Below, piece after piece: positions 25,890 through 33,932 of a stretch of 64,000 nt of DNA; position 1 is the first letter of the stretch, and every line of letters starts with the position of its first letter. A model generated the notes under the pieces. It was not told the DNA's origin and did no database searches. It worked only from the letters and a program-made list of their open reading frames with translations. Source of the DNA: Phnomibacter ginsenosidimutans (lineage in GTDB: Bacteria; Bacteroidota; Bacteroidia; Chitinophagales; Chitinophagaceae); assembly GCF_009740285.1 (NCBI RefSeq), contig NZ_CP046566.1, positions 3,510,658-3,574,657 of the forward strand, given 5' to 3'. The position numbers and the translations under genes are program-made.

Positions 25890-26888
25890 ATGCGTACCGC
25901 CGAAGATATTCGCCAGCTACAGGAAGCCATTGCCCAGCATCACCCCGTTACCGAAAACATTCGCAAGCAGCTGCACCGCATCATTGTGGGCCAGCCCGCC
26001 ATGATTGACCGTCTGCTGATTGGTTTGTATTGCAATGGCCACGTGCTGCTGGAAGGCGTGCCCGGCCTGGCCAAAACACTCACCATTAAAAGCCTGGCCA
26101 AAACGCTGAACATGGCTTTCAGCCGCATACAGTTTACCCCCGACCTACTGCCCGCCGACGTAGTGGGCACCATGATTTACAACCAGCAAAAAGGTGAATT
26201 TGTCGTTCGCAAGGGACCCATTTTTGCCAACTTTATTTTGGCCGATGAAATCAACCGTGCTCCGGCCAAAGTACAAAGTGCCCTGTTGGAAGCCATGCAG
26301 GAAAAACAAGTGACCATTGGCGACACCACTTACACATTGCCCCAGCCTTTTTTGGTGTTGGCTACGCAAAACCCACTGGAGCAAGAAGGAACCTATCCGC
26401 TGCCCGAAGCACAGCAAGACCGCTTTATGCTGAAGGTAAAAGTGGACTATCCTACCCGGGAGGAAGAGCTGCAAATTGTACGGGAAAACATTGCGGGCAT
26501 CGATAACATCACGCTGCAGCCGGTGGCCAGTGCACAAGATGTGCTCCGGGCCCGTGAGCTCTGCCGCCAGGTGTATATGGATGAAAAAATTGAACACTAC
26601 CTGCTCGATTTGGTGATGGCTACCCGCTACCCTGCCGATGCCGGCTTGCCCGAATTGAAACCTTTGCTCAGTTATGGCGCATCGCCCCGTGCCAGCATTA
26701 GTATGGCGCAGGCCAGCCGTGCAGTGGCCATGCTCAGCAAGCGGGCCTACGTGGTACCCGACGATGTAAAACAAATTGCTGTAGATGTGCTGCGCCACCG
26801 CATTGGGCTCACCTACGAAGCCGCTGCCGAAGAAGTAACCGCTGATGATATTATTGGAAAGATTTTGGGGAAAGTGAAAGCGCCTTAG
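25890..26888 (+). CDS. MoxR-family AAA+ ATPase
   Basis: A 332-residue AAA+ ATPase, typically a chaperone that helps insert metal or activate VWA-domain partners. Walker A GVPGLAKTLTIK, Walker B-type FILADEINRAPAKVQ, sensor 1 LATQNPLEQEGTYPLPEAQQ and the family-specific YGASPRASISM are intact. The ATG at 25890 (MRTAEDIRQLQ) is preferred over the frame opening at 25785. It starts a Bat-type cluster: moxR, DUF58, a membrane protein and batA, interrupted by an S23-type gene between moxR and DUF58. Confidence 0.93.
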   Translation: MRTAEDIRQLQEAIAQHHPVTENIRKQLHRIIVGQPAMIDRLLIGLYCNGHVLLEGVPGLAKTLTIKSLAKTLNMAFSRIQFTPDLLPADVVGTMIYNQQKGEFVVRKGPIFANFILADEINRAPAKVQSALLEAMQEKQVTIGDTTYTLPQPFLVLATQNPLEQEGTYPLPEAQQDRFMLKVKVDYPTREEELQIVRENIAGIDNITLQPVASAQDVLRARELCRQVYMDEKIEHYLLDLVMATRYPADAGLPELKPLLSYGASPRASISMAQASRAVAMLSKRAYVVPDDVKQIAVDVLRHRIGLTYEAAAEEVTADDIIGKILGKVKAP

Positions 26889-26891
26889 GAA

Positions 26892-26922
26892 TGGTTGGTA
26901 GTTGATGGTTGGTGGTTGGTAG
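26892..26922. repeat. Left inverted repeat flanking the S23 gene
   Basis: TGGTTGGTAGTTGATGGTTG followed by GTGGTTGGTAG. Against the reverse complement of 27397-27427 it matches at 27 of 31 positions, with all four differences A/G transitions. Confidence 0.7.
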
Positions 26923-27022
26923 GATAAAAACTACTCAAATCATAGGATCAAAATAACCATCAAAAATCTGGTTCCCTTTTACTGTAACATCGGCATTCTA
27001 AAACAAAAAACACACACGAACA

Positions 27023-27388
27023 ATGGCCAATTATCAAACACTCGAGGTATGGAAAAAAGGAATGGTATTGGTAAAAGATATTTACCAATACGCCAAAATC
27101 TTACCTAAAGAAGAAATGTTTGGGTTGACCAGTCAAATCAAAAGAGCTGCCGTTTCGGTTCCTACGAACATAGCTGAAGGAATGGGAAGACAGCGCAAAA
27201 AAGATTGCATTCATTTCATGCACATCGCCCGTGGCTCTCTGTATGAATTGGAAACACTTCTTTTGATTTGTCAGGATGCTTTTTCTATCGAACAGGAAAA
27301 AGTCAACACCCTTCAATCAACCATCATTGAATGCATGAAACAATTAAATGGATTCATCAATTATCTAGAAAAAGCTGATTTAAAATAA
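27023..27388 (+). CDS. Four-helix-bundle protein of the 23S rRNA intervening-sequence (S23) family
   Basis: A 121-residue all-helical protein with the full family pattern: LEVWKKGMVLVKDIYQYAK, FGLTSQIKRAAVSVPTNIAE, GMGRQ, FMHIARGSLYELETLL, and a C-terminal Leu-rich helix. These proteins were first seen encoded in intervening sequences of 23S rRNA and occur as stand-alone genes in Bacteroidota. Their function is unknown, and a pentameric helical bundle is described for relatives. Here it sits between moxR and DUF58, flanked by 31-bp inverted repeats and more AT-rich than its neighbours, which suggests insertion into an existing operon. Confidence 0.92.
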   Translation: MANYQTLEVWKKGMVLVKDIYQYAKILPKEEMFGLTSQIKRAAVSVPTNIAEGMGRQRKKDCIHFMHIARGSLYELETLLLICQDAFSIEQEKVNTLQSTIIECMKQLNGFINYLEKADLK

Positions 27389-27396
27389 CGCTCCCA

Positions 27397-27427
27397 CTAC
27401 CAACTATCAACCACCAACTACCAACTA
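27397..27427. repeat. Right inverted repeat flanking the S23 gene
   Basis: CTACCAACTATCAACCACCA followed by ACTACCAACTA, the inverse of the left copy. It ends five bases before the DUF58 start codon. Confidence 0.7.
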
Positions 27428-27431
27428 CACT

Positions 27432-28316
27432 TTGTCTGATTTAAAAGCCATACTCAAACAAATACAGCGGCTGGAGATTCGCTCCAGGCGTTTGTCGAAC
27501 CATGTGTTTGCGGGTGAATACCACTCCGCCTTCAAAGGGCGTGGCATGACGTTTAAAGAAGTGCGGGAATATTTTCCCGGCGATGACATCCGCTTCATCG
27601 ACTGGAATGTGAGTGCCCGTTTCGGCCATCCGTTCAGCAAGTTGTTTGAAGAAGAACGATCGCTGACACTGATGCTGCTGCTCGACATGAGTGCCAGCAC
27701 CAGCACTGGCACCCGACAAAAAACCAAACGCACCCTTATGACGGAAATGGCGGCAGCACTGGCTTTTGCCGCCATGGGCAACAACGATAAAGTGGGTGCC
27801 ATTTTGTTTACCAACGAAGTAGAACTGCTCATTCCGCCGGGCAAGGGCAAGGGGCATGTGCTGTACATGCTGCGCAAAATATTAGCCCATGAACCCAAGG
27901 GTAACAGCACCAATATAGAACCTGCACTCAAGCTGCTGCAGCAAACCATGAAGCAAACGACCATCAGCTTTGTGCTGAGTGATTTTGCAGCGCCCAATTG
28001 CAGCAAAGCCATGAAAGCCACTGCTGTACGGCACGATTGCATCGCCATCCATTTGTTTGACCAGCTCGATTTTCAACTACCCGCCAATACGTTACTTCCT
28101 TTAATAGATCCTGAAACGCAGCAAGTAAGTTGGGTAGATACCCACGACACCAAAGCATTGGCACAATGGCAACAACAATTTGTTGCCTACACTCAGCGAT
28201 TAAAAGACAGCATCACGGCTGCCGGCTGGGATTATCTCCGTTTTCGCACCGACCATGATTTTGTACCTACCCTGCAGCAGTTTTTTCTCAACCGCATCAA
28301 ACGAGTAAATCATTGA
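27432..28316 (+). CDS. DUF58 domain-containing protein (Bat cluster)
   Basis: A 294-residue soluble protein with the DUF58/VWA-like fold. The N-terminus HVFAGEYHSAFKGRGMTFKE and YFPGDDIRFIDWNVSARFG are the family signature, and LTLMLLLDMSASTSTGTRQK is the degenerate MIDAS-like strand (DxSxS present). The frame has no ATG before GMTF; the only codon at the family start is TTG at 27432. Because the inverted repeat ends five bases earlier, the native start may have been altered when the S23 segment arrived. The partner is expected to be the MoxR ATPase upstream. The stop is one base from the next start. Confidence 0.9.
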   Translation: MSDLKAILKQIQRLEIRSRRLSNHVFAGEYHSAFKGRGMTFKEVREYFPGDDIRFIDWNVSARFGHPFSKLFEEERSLTLMLLLDMSASTSTGTRQKTKRTLMTEMAAALAFAAMGNNDKVGAILFTNEVELLIPPGKGKGHVLYMLRKILAHEPKGNSTNIEPALKLLQQTMKQTTISFVLSDFAAPNCSKAMKATAVRHDCIAIHLFDQLDFQLPANTLLPLIDPETQQVSWVDTHDTKALAQWQQQFVAYTQRLKDSITAAGWDYLRFRTDHDFVPTLQQFFLNRIKRVNH

Positions 28317-28317
28317 T

Positions 28318-29169
28318 ATGAACAGAATCCTACTCGTCTGCTTCGCTTTGTTTACCGGCACTATTTCGTTCGCACAAATACAAATGCGTTCCCCACAGGC
28401 AATGGCCTATACCGGTCAGCCGGTACCGTTGCGCATCAGCCAAAAAGGTACACTGGCCGATAGCCTGCCCGTGCCCGATAGCATTGGCCGCCTGGAAGTA
28501 TTACGTTTTGAGAAAGCAATCCAGCAAGGCGATTCAGTCATACAAGAATGGTTACTCATTGGCTATGATAGTGGCAGCTATGCATTGCCACAAATAGCTG
28601 GTAAGATTGAATCGTTGCCCGACAGCATTTTGCTATTGCCGATGCCGCAAGATTCGCTGGCAAAATATGGCGATGTAAAAACTTATTTTGCCGGAAAAGC
28701 CAGCACCAATTTTTGGCCCTACTTGTGGGCAGCATTGGGTGCTTTAGCCAGTATCGCATTGCTGTGGTGGCTGCTACGCCGCAAACGCAACAAAGCATTG
28801 CAAATAGACAATCCTATCACGGGGCCCAAACACTGGCAGGAACAAATGCAGAAGCTGCAACAAAACTGGCAAGCCGGAAAACTATCCGCTCCCGTGGCGG
28901 CTACGCAATGCATGCAATTGGTTCGGGCTATGTGGCAGCTAAAAGGCATTCCAACAGCAGCTCTCACAGGTGAAGAATTGTTGCCGCTGGCGAAATCCAT
29001 TTTGCCTGCACAACAGCAAACAGCGTTACAAGAGGCGGTGGGTGTTTGCTACGGTATGCAGTTTGCCCGCATGCATCCGGCACAAGAAATATTTAGCCAA
29101 CAACTGCAACAGGTAGCAGCTGTGGCGGCACATACTTTTCAATCTTCCAATCCTGATGCAAAGTCATGA
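28318..29169 (+). CDS. Membrane protein of the Bat cluster, function unknown (DUF4381-like arrangement)
   Basis: A 283-residue protein with a signal peptide (residues 1-20), a periplasmic beta-rich domain of about 110 residues (VLRFEKAIQQGDSVIQEWLL), one transmembrane helix at about 133-153 (WPYLWAALGALASIALLWWL) followed by RRKRNK, and a cytosolic helical tail. The layout resembles the small membrane proteins found between DUF58 and VWA genes, sometimes labelled DUF4381, but I do not recognise a defined motif. The start follows the DUF58 stop by one base and its end overlaps batA by 4 bases (ATGA), so the three are clearly one transcript. Confidence 0.7.
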   Translation: MNRILLVCFALFTGTISFAQIQMRSPQAMAYTGQPVPLRISQKGTLADSLPVPDSIGRLEVLRFEKAIQQGDSVIQEWLLIGYDSGSYALPQIAGKIESLPDSILLLPMPQDSLAKYGDVKTYFAGKASTNFWPYLWAALGALASIALLWWLLRRKRNKALQIDNPITGPKHWQEQMQKLQQNWQAGKLSAPVAATQCMQLVRAMWQLKGIPTAALTGEELLPLAKSILPAQQQTALQEAVGVCYGMQFARMHPAQEIFSQQLQQVAAVAAHTFQSSNPDAKS

Positions 29170-30170
29170 TAAGAGATTACCTCAACGATATTGTGTTTGA
29201 CTGGCCTTGGTTGTTAGTGCTGCTGATACTTGTACCTGTATGGGTGTGGTGGAGTATTCGCCAACGCAAAAAAAACACAGCCGGTATTGCAGCCACCACT
29301 GGCAACCGTGGTTGGATGCAGCAAAGCTGGCGGTTGCGCCTCATGTATTTCCCCATGTGGTTGCGTGGCATAGCAGTTGCTTGTTTGATTGTAGCATTGG
29401 CCAAACCTGCGCATTACCAAACCATTGAAATGAACAATGGCGAAGGCATCGACATCATGCTCTGTATGGATGTGAGTGGTAGCATGTTGGCCCGTGATTT
29501 TACGCCAGACCGGCTGCGGGCTTCTATGGAAGTGGCCCGCAACTTTGTGCAGGGCCGCAAAGGCGACCGCATCGGGCTGGTTATTTTTTCGGGCCAAAGC
29601 CTGGCACTGTGCCCACTCACCAGCGACCTGCAAGCAGTGTTGCACCAGATTAACGCTATTGAATACGGGCAACTGGCAGACGGTACTTCTATCGGCACCG
29701 GATTGGCCAGCAGTGTAGACCGCTTGCGCCAAAGTAAATCGCCGGGCAAAGTGGTGATACTGCTGACTGATGGCGAAGACACCGGTGGTTTTTTTGACCC
29801 CGCAACCGCCAAGCAACTCGCCATGACCTATGGCATAAAAGTGTACACCATTGGCGTGGGCAGCAAGGGCCTGGCCCCCATGCCCTACCAAACACCTACA
29901 GGCACTCAAGTGCGGGAAGAAAAAGTAAACATTGATGAAGCCTTGCTCACAGACATTGCGCAATCCACAGGTGGGCAATATTTCAGGGCTACCAATACCA
30001 AAGGACTCGACAGCATTTATGCCTCCATCAATCAACTGGAAAAAAACCGGGTGGAATCAACCATTTTTACCAAGCGAACCGAACGGTTTTTACCCTGGCT
30101 GGCTGCTGCCATTGCATTACTGATATTGGAAATGTTGCTCACAGTGGCATTCTTTAAAAAATTACCTTAG
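29166..30170 (+). CDS. batA: BatA-type VWA domain membrane protein
   Basis: A 334-residue inner-membrane protein. Two N-terminal hydrophobic helices (WPWLLVLLILVPVWVWW; AVACLIVALA), a periplasmic-side VWA domain with intact MIDAS DVSGSM at 102-107, the TSIGTG Thr and LLTDGEDTGG Asp, then a C-terminal helix (LAAAIALLILEMLLTVAFF). This matches BatA of aerotolerance (bat) operons. In many Bacteroidota batB, batC and batD follow; here the cluster stops and a repeat and GNAT gene come next, so it is a shortened version. It probably works with the MoxR ATPase. Confidence 0.9.
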   Translation: MIRDYLNDIVFDWPWLLVLLILVPVWVWWSIRQRKKNTAGIAATTGNRGWMQQSWRLRLMYFPMWLRGIAVACLIVALAKPAHYQTIEMNNGEGIDIMLCMDVSGSMLARDFTPDRLRASMEVARNFVQGRKGDRIGLVIFSGQSLALCPLTSDLQAVLHQINAIEYGQLADGTSIGTGLASSVDRLRQSKSPGKVVILLTDGEDTGGFFDPATAKQLAMTYGIKVYTIGVGSKGLAPMPYQTPTGTQVREEKVNIDEALLTDIAQSTGGQYFRATNTKGLDSIYASINQLEKNRVESTIFTKRTERFLPWLAAAIALLILEMLLTVAFFKKLP

Positions 30171-30193
30171 GCTTGTTGATGATTCATTTTTAT

Positions 30194-30222
30194 AACGCAA
30201 CGTCCCTTGCAGGAGACGTAGC
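30194..30222. repeat. AACGTC palindromic repeat, copy 3
   Basis: AACGCAACGTCCCTTGCAGG followed by AGACGTAGC. Its first 25 or so bases are identical to the copy at 11541 beside the Imm63 gene. It lies 24 bases after batA. Confidence 0.8.
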
Positions 30223-30253
30223 TTAAAAATGAGTCAGCCAAAACACTTACAGC

Positions 30254-30808
30254 ATGCGCTATTTTCAATTGAATGAATTCCCCGTTATACAACTAGAACA
30301 AGCTACGCTGCGAGGTATGCTGCCAACAGATGCTGAGGCCTTGTTTGTATTGCGCAGCAATCCGCACATCATGCACTATGTGCCGCGGCCATTGGCTACC
30401 CATAAAGATGAAGCCACACAATTGATAGCCGCCATACAACAAGGCTTTGACGAAGGCAATAGTTTGACCTGGGGCATTGCCGAACATACGAGCAACCGCA
30501 TCATTGGCACGCTGGGCTTTTGGCGCATTGAGCCGGAGAATCACCGGGCAGAAATTGGCTATCTCTTACATACCGATTATCACGGTAAAGGATTGATGAA
30601 AGCGGCCATACGAACTGCTTGCCGGTTTGTGTTTGATACATTGCCGCTGCATTCGATTGAAGCCAAAATAGACAGCACCAACATTGCTTCATGGAAAACC
30701 ATAGAGCACTGTGGCTTTCGGCGGGAAGCACATTTCAGAGAAAACTTTTTCCATAAAGGACATTTTGTAGACACGTATGTGTATGTACTTTTGCGGAGTG
30801 ATGTGTAA
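30254..30808 (+). CDS. GNAT-family N-acetyltransferase (RimJ/RimL-like)
   Basis: A 184-residue acetyl-CoA-dependent acetyltransferase. The fold is recognisable: LRGMLPTDAEALFVLRSNPH, GIAEHTSNRIIGTLGFWRIE, AEIGYLLHTDYHGKGLMKAA (acetyl-CoA pyrophosphate loop, with HGKG for the usual QGKG) and IEAKIDSTNIASWKTIEHCG. The pattern is that of RimJ/RimL-type enzymes that acetylate protein N-termini or small molecules. The exact substrate cannot be told. It stands alone with its own upstream region after the batA repeat. Confidence 0.88.
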   Translation: MRYFQLNEFPVIQLEQATLRGMLPTDAEALFVLRSNPHIMHYVPRPLATHKDEATQLIAAIQQGFDEGNSLTWGIAEHTSNRIIGTLGFWRIEPENHRAEIGYLLHTDYHGKGLMKAAIRTACRFVFDTLPLHSIEAKIDSTNIASWKTIEHCGFRREAHFRENFFHKGHFVDTYVYVLLRSDV

Positions 30809-30872
30809 CAACAAATCCTTCGTACAACACATTTTTGGATTGTGTACCAAAAAACAACCAAGGCGAAAAACA

Positions 30873-30903
30873 TTTATCAAAATACTTGGAACATTTACAT
30901 TTG
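30873..30903 (+). promoter_or_regulatory. Promoter of the secreted propeller-like gene
   Basis: TACATTTG (30896-30903) matches the -7 consensus and is preceded after 19 bases by TTTA (30873-30876), one base off the -33 TTTG. The ATG follows 17 bases later. Confidence 0.55.
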
Positions 30904-30920
30904 GCTAAAAAGCTCCATAC

Positions 30921-31880
30921 ATGAAGACAAGACTATTGAGTTTGCTATTCGCACTATGCTTTACTACCGCATTATCTGCACAGCCCTTTTCTAAAATGCT
31001 GCTCGACACAATCAGCATTTTACCTGCCAGTGATTCTGATTATGTTTTCTTTACTGCCGATTATGACCATGACAGGATATCTGATTTATGGGTAGTAAAA
31101 ACCCGCAATACTGGAAGCAAGATGACTGAATTGCACATTCTGGATGGTGCTTCTAAATTTCAAAAATTCAGTTTACAGACTGCCACCAGTCTTCCGTTGA
31201 GTGGCAACGATTTTGACTTTGGCGCCGGAGATTTTGACCGTGATAATGTTCTCGATTTGTATTGTATTAAGAAGAAGAACACCGCCACCAACTCTGCCGA
31301 AGTACACATTTTGAACGGTGCCAGCAAGTACCAATTTTACCTGGTACAAACAGGCACACCAGTACCTGCAGGACCCGACCATGCTTTTTTTGTAAAAGAC
31401 ATGGACAATAATCAAATTCCTGATTTGTATTGCGTAAAAACCTACAATACAGGAAGTCTCAAGAATGAAGTGCATGTATTAAACGGGCTGACCAAATACA
31501 CCAAGTTCATGTTGCAAACGGCTACGGTACTTAAGCTCAATGCCCGTGACTTTACATATATCGCAGAAGATTATGAATGGGATGGATTTGTAGATTTATT
31601 CGCTGTACAAACTGCAGGCACAGCTTCCAATTTTACTGAAGTTCACCTGTTAAACGGCCGATTCAATTATACCGGATTTAGGCTGCAGACAGCAACGGCT
31701 CTCCCTCTCATCGACAAATCTGAAAACATAGTACTGACAGGTGATATAGATACAGACGATGCACGTGATTTAATTGTGTTGAAATATCGCAATACCCAAA
31801 GCGGAAAAGTTGAAATCAAAGTGGCAGGTTTTCAAAAAAAGCCTAAAGAGCCAAAAAAGAAAAAAGAAGACAAAGACTAA
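30921..31880 (+). CDS. Secreted FG-GAP/VCBS-like repeat protein (five blades)
   Basis: A 319-residue exported protein (signal peptide to LSAQ, residue 21). It contains five tandem units of about 56 residues. Each opens with an Asp-rich loop (DYDHDRISDLW, DFDRDNVLDLY, DMDNNQIPDLY, DYEWDGFVDLF, DIDTDDARDLI), followed by VKxxNT, EVHxLNG and a Phe/Leu-Gln-Thr strand (FSLQTATSL, FMLQTATVL, FRLQTATAL). The Asp loops are like the calcium-binding loops of FG-GAP or integrin-type propellers. The C-terminus is a basic tail (KKPKEPKKKKEDKD). It has no catalytic domain and no T9SS sorting tail, so it may be periplasmic or secreted otherwise. Function unknown. Confidence 0.7.
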   Translation: MKTRLLSLLFALCFTTALSAQPFSKMLLDTISILPASDSDYVFFTADYDHDRISDLWVVKTRNTGSKMTELHILDGASKFQKFSLQTATSLPLSGNDFDFGAGDFDRDNVLDLYCIKKKNTATNSAEVHILNGASKYQFYLVQTGTPVPAGPDHAFFVKDMDNNQIPDLYCVKTYNTGSLKNEVHVLNGLTKYTKFMLQTATVLKLNARDFTYIAEDYEWDGFVDLFAVQTAGTASNFTEVHLLNGRFNYTGFRLQTATALPLIDKSENIVLTGDIDTDDARDLIVLKYRNTQSGKVEIKVAGFQKKPKEPKKKKEDKD

Positions 31881-31937
31881 TGCGCTGATAGCATTCATTG
31901 CATGCGTTTGGAATGAAGGATCTCACACCAACAGAAA

Positions 31938-31977
31938 CATCCTCGCCACAGCATTGTGTTGGCGAGGATGTTTTTTT
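31938..31977 (+). terminator. Terminator of the propeller-like gene
   Basis: CATCCTCGCC...GGCGAGGATG stem extended by ACA/TGT with one bulge, then seven T residues, ahead of rsgA. Confidence 0.85.
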
Positions 31978-32003
31978 ATACAGGAATGCATCACCAACTC
32001 GGT

Positions 32004-32011
32004 TAGATTTG
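32004..32011 (+). promoter_or_regulatory. Probable -7 box of rsgA (TAGATTTG)
   Basis: TAGATTTG matches TAnnTTTG exactly. A first ATG lies 10 bases downstream (32022) and a second at 32037. Starting transcription at the usual distance leaves almost no leader for the first, which favours the second. Confidence 0.45.
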
Positions 32012-32036
32012 CAGCAGTAGTATGGAAGCAATACCT

Positions 32037-32969
32037 ATGATAAACGCCACCGTATACCGCAGTACCGGCAGCTGGTACGATGTAAAAGATGAAACAGGTC
32101 AGCTTTGGAAGGCCCGTATCAAAGGTGTGTTTAAAATAGAAGGCCTCAGCAGTACCAACCCCATTGCGGTGGGCGATGTGGTGAGCATGGAAATAGAAAA
32201 TGAAGACACCCATATTGCTACTATTGCAGGCATTCACGACCGGCACAATTACATCAGCCGTCAAAGCCCCAGCCACCGCCGCCAGCACCATATTGTAGCC
32301 AGCAATCTCGACCAGGTGTTGCTGGTGGCTACCATCAAAGACCCACGTACTTCCAATGGTTTTATGGATCGCTTTTTGGTAGCCGCAGAAGCCTATCATG
32401 TGCCAGCCATTTTGCTTATCAACAAGCAAGATGCATGGAAGGAAAAAGACAAAGCCAAGTTTGAAGAATGGTCGGCAATTTATAGCCAGATTGGCTACCA
32501 GATAATGGCCGTAAGTGTGCAACAAGGTACCGGCATGGATGGGCTGCATGCATTATTAAAAAATAAAACTACGCTGGTGAGTGGCCACAGTGGTGTGGGC
32601 AAAAGCAGTTTGCTCAATGCCCTCATACCCGGCTTTACCCTGCGTACCAAAGAAGTGAGCGGCTGGAGCGGCAAGGGCATGCACACCACCACTTTTGCCG
32701 AAATGTTTGACCTGCCGGATGGCGGCCGCATTATTGATACACCCGGTATTCGGGAGTTTGGCATTGTAGATATTGAGCGGGAAGAACTGAGTCATTATTT
32801 TCCGGAAATGCGGGCTGTGTTGCAGGAGTGCCAGTTTAATAATTGCCTGCACGTAAATGAACCGGGCTGTGCCGTAAAACAAGCCGTGAGTGATGGCAGT
32901 ATTTCGCCAGACAGGTTTGCATCTTACCTGAGCATACTCGATACCATCAAAGAAAATGAATGGGAGTAG
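32037..32969 (+). CDS. rsgA: Ribosome small subunit-dependent GTPase RsgA
   Basis: A 310-residue circularly permuted GTPase acting in late 30S subunit maturation. An OB domain (residues 1-70, VYRSTGSWYDVKDETG, NPIAVGDVVSME) precedes the GTPase, whose motifs come in the order G4 (LLINKQDAW), G5-like, G1 (GHSGVGKSSLLNAL) and G3 (IIDTPGIREFG). The C-terminal zinc knuckle CQFNNCLHVNEPGC is complete. The ATG at 32037 matches the usual N-terminal length, but the ATG at 32022 adds only five residues and cannot be excluded. Confidence 0.95.
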   Translation: MINATVYRSTGSWYDVKDETGQLWKARIKGVFKIEGLSSTNPIAVGDVVSMEIENEDTHIATIAGIHDRHNYISRQSPSHRRQHHIVASNLDQVLLVATIKDPRTSNGFMDRFLVAAEAYHVPAILLINKQDAWKEKDKAKFEEWSAIYSQIGYQIMAVSVQQGTGMDGLHALLKNKTTLVSGHSGVGKSSLLNALIPGFTLRTKEVSGWSGKGMHTTTFAEMFDLPDGGRIIDTPGIREFGIVDIEREELSHYFPEMRAVLQECQFNNCLHVNEPGCAVKQAVSDGSISPDRFASYLSILDTIKENEWE

Positions 32970-33157
32970 CCACATCAACTACACAAAACGCTAACGATTG
33001 CGCAAAAAAAATGATGCGTCGCCTTTCAGTGGAAGCCCTTGTGGCACTAGTGTTTCAGCAACCGAAATACTTGTAAAAGCAGTCAACAGCAGTATGGTGC
33101 AGATTGCGCTATGCAACAAACAGCCTTATCTTTCGGCAGAATCTAATATTTGAAACG

Positions 33158-33926
33158 ATGGCATTGCTCGAATGGGTGACCGGTGTGATCACCCAACATC
33201 ATAGACGAAACACATAACACGAAGCGCTTCTTTTTTGAGATTCCTTCGTCAACCGATTTTCAATTTGAACCAGGTCAGTTTGTAACCCTCGACCTGCCCA
33301 TTCACGAACAAAAAAACAAACGTTGGCGCAGCTACAGCATTGCTTCTGCACCCAATGGCACCAATGGTTTTGAGCTGGTGATAGTGCTGAATGAAGCGGG
33401 AGCCGGCACCACCTGGTTGTGGGAAAATGCACGGGTTGGCACCGAAATTTTGCTGCGTGGTCCGCAGGGTAAGTTTACCATGCCCAAGCCGCTGGAGCAA
33501 GACCTCTACCTTATTTGCACCGGCACAGGCATTGCACCTTTCCGCAGCATGGTGCAGTACGTGCATGAGCACCAAGTGGAACATCGCAACATTTACCTCA
33601 TCTTTGGTTGCCGTAAGTTCAACGATACCTTATACGGTGCAGAACTGCGCCGCCTGCAAGATGAGTTGCCCGGTTTTACCTACATCCCCACCTACAGCCG
33701 CGAATTGCCAGATAATAATTTGCTGCAACGTACCGGCTACGTACATCAGGTGTATGAAGAACTGATAAAGCAACGCAGCATTGAGCACCAACAGGCTGGT
33801 GGCACAGGTTTGAGCCCGGCGAAGTTTATGCTGTGCGGTTGGAAAAACATGATTGATGAAGCCCGCCAGCGACTTGTAGCCATGGGGTACGATAAAAAAG
33901 ATGTTCACTTTGAGCTGTACGGATAA
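33158..33926 (+). pseudogene. Ferredoxin-NADP+ reductase-like FAD/NAD(P) oxidoreductase, one apparent frameshift
   Basis: After removing one C from the CCC at 33192-33194, an ATG at 33158 reads MALLEWVTGVITNIIDETHN and continues through the whole enzyme: 255 residues, the normal size. The FAD domain shows FEPGQFVTLDLP and WRSYSIASAP; the phosphate loop is GPQGKFTMP; the NAD(P) domain shows ICTGTGIAPFRSM, YLIFGCRKFND and MLCGWKNMIDEAR; the protein ends HFELYG, as in FNR-type enzymes. As written the reading frame breaks after 19 residues. It transfers electrons between NADPH and ferredoxin or flavodoxin in the family. It lies 1.3 kb upstream of the nuo operon and next to a small membrane protein. 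Confidence 0.85.
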
Positions 33927-33932
33927 GCAGCC

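Noticed and set aside
11541-30222. AACGTC repeats as transposon ends
   Set aside because: The copies are 19 kb apart, in the same orientation, and no transposase lies between, so a composite transposon is not supported.
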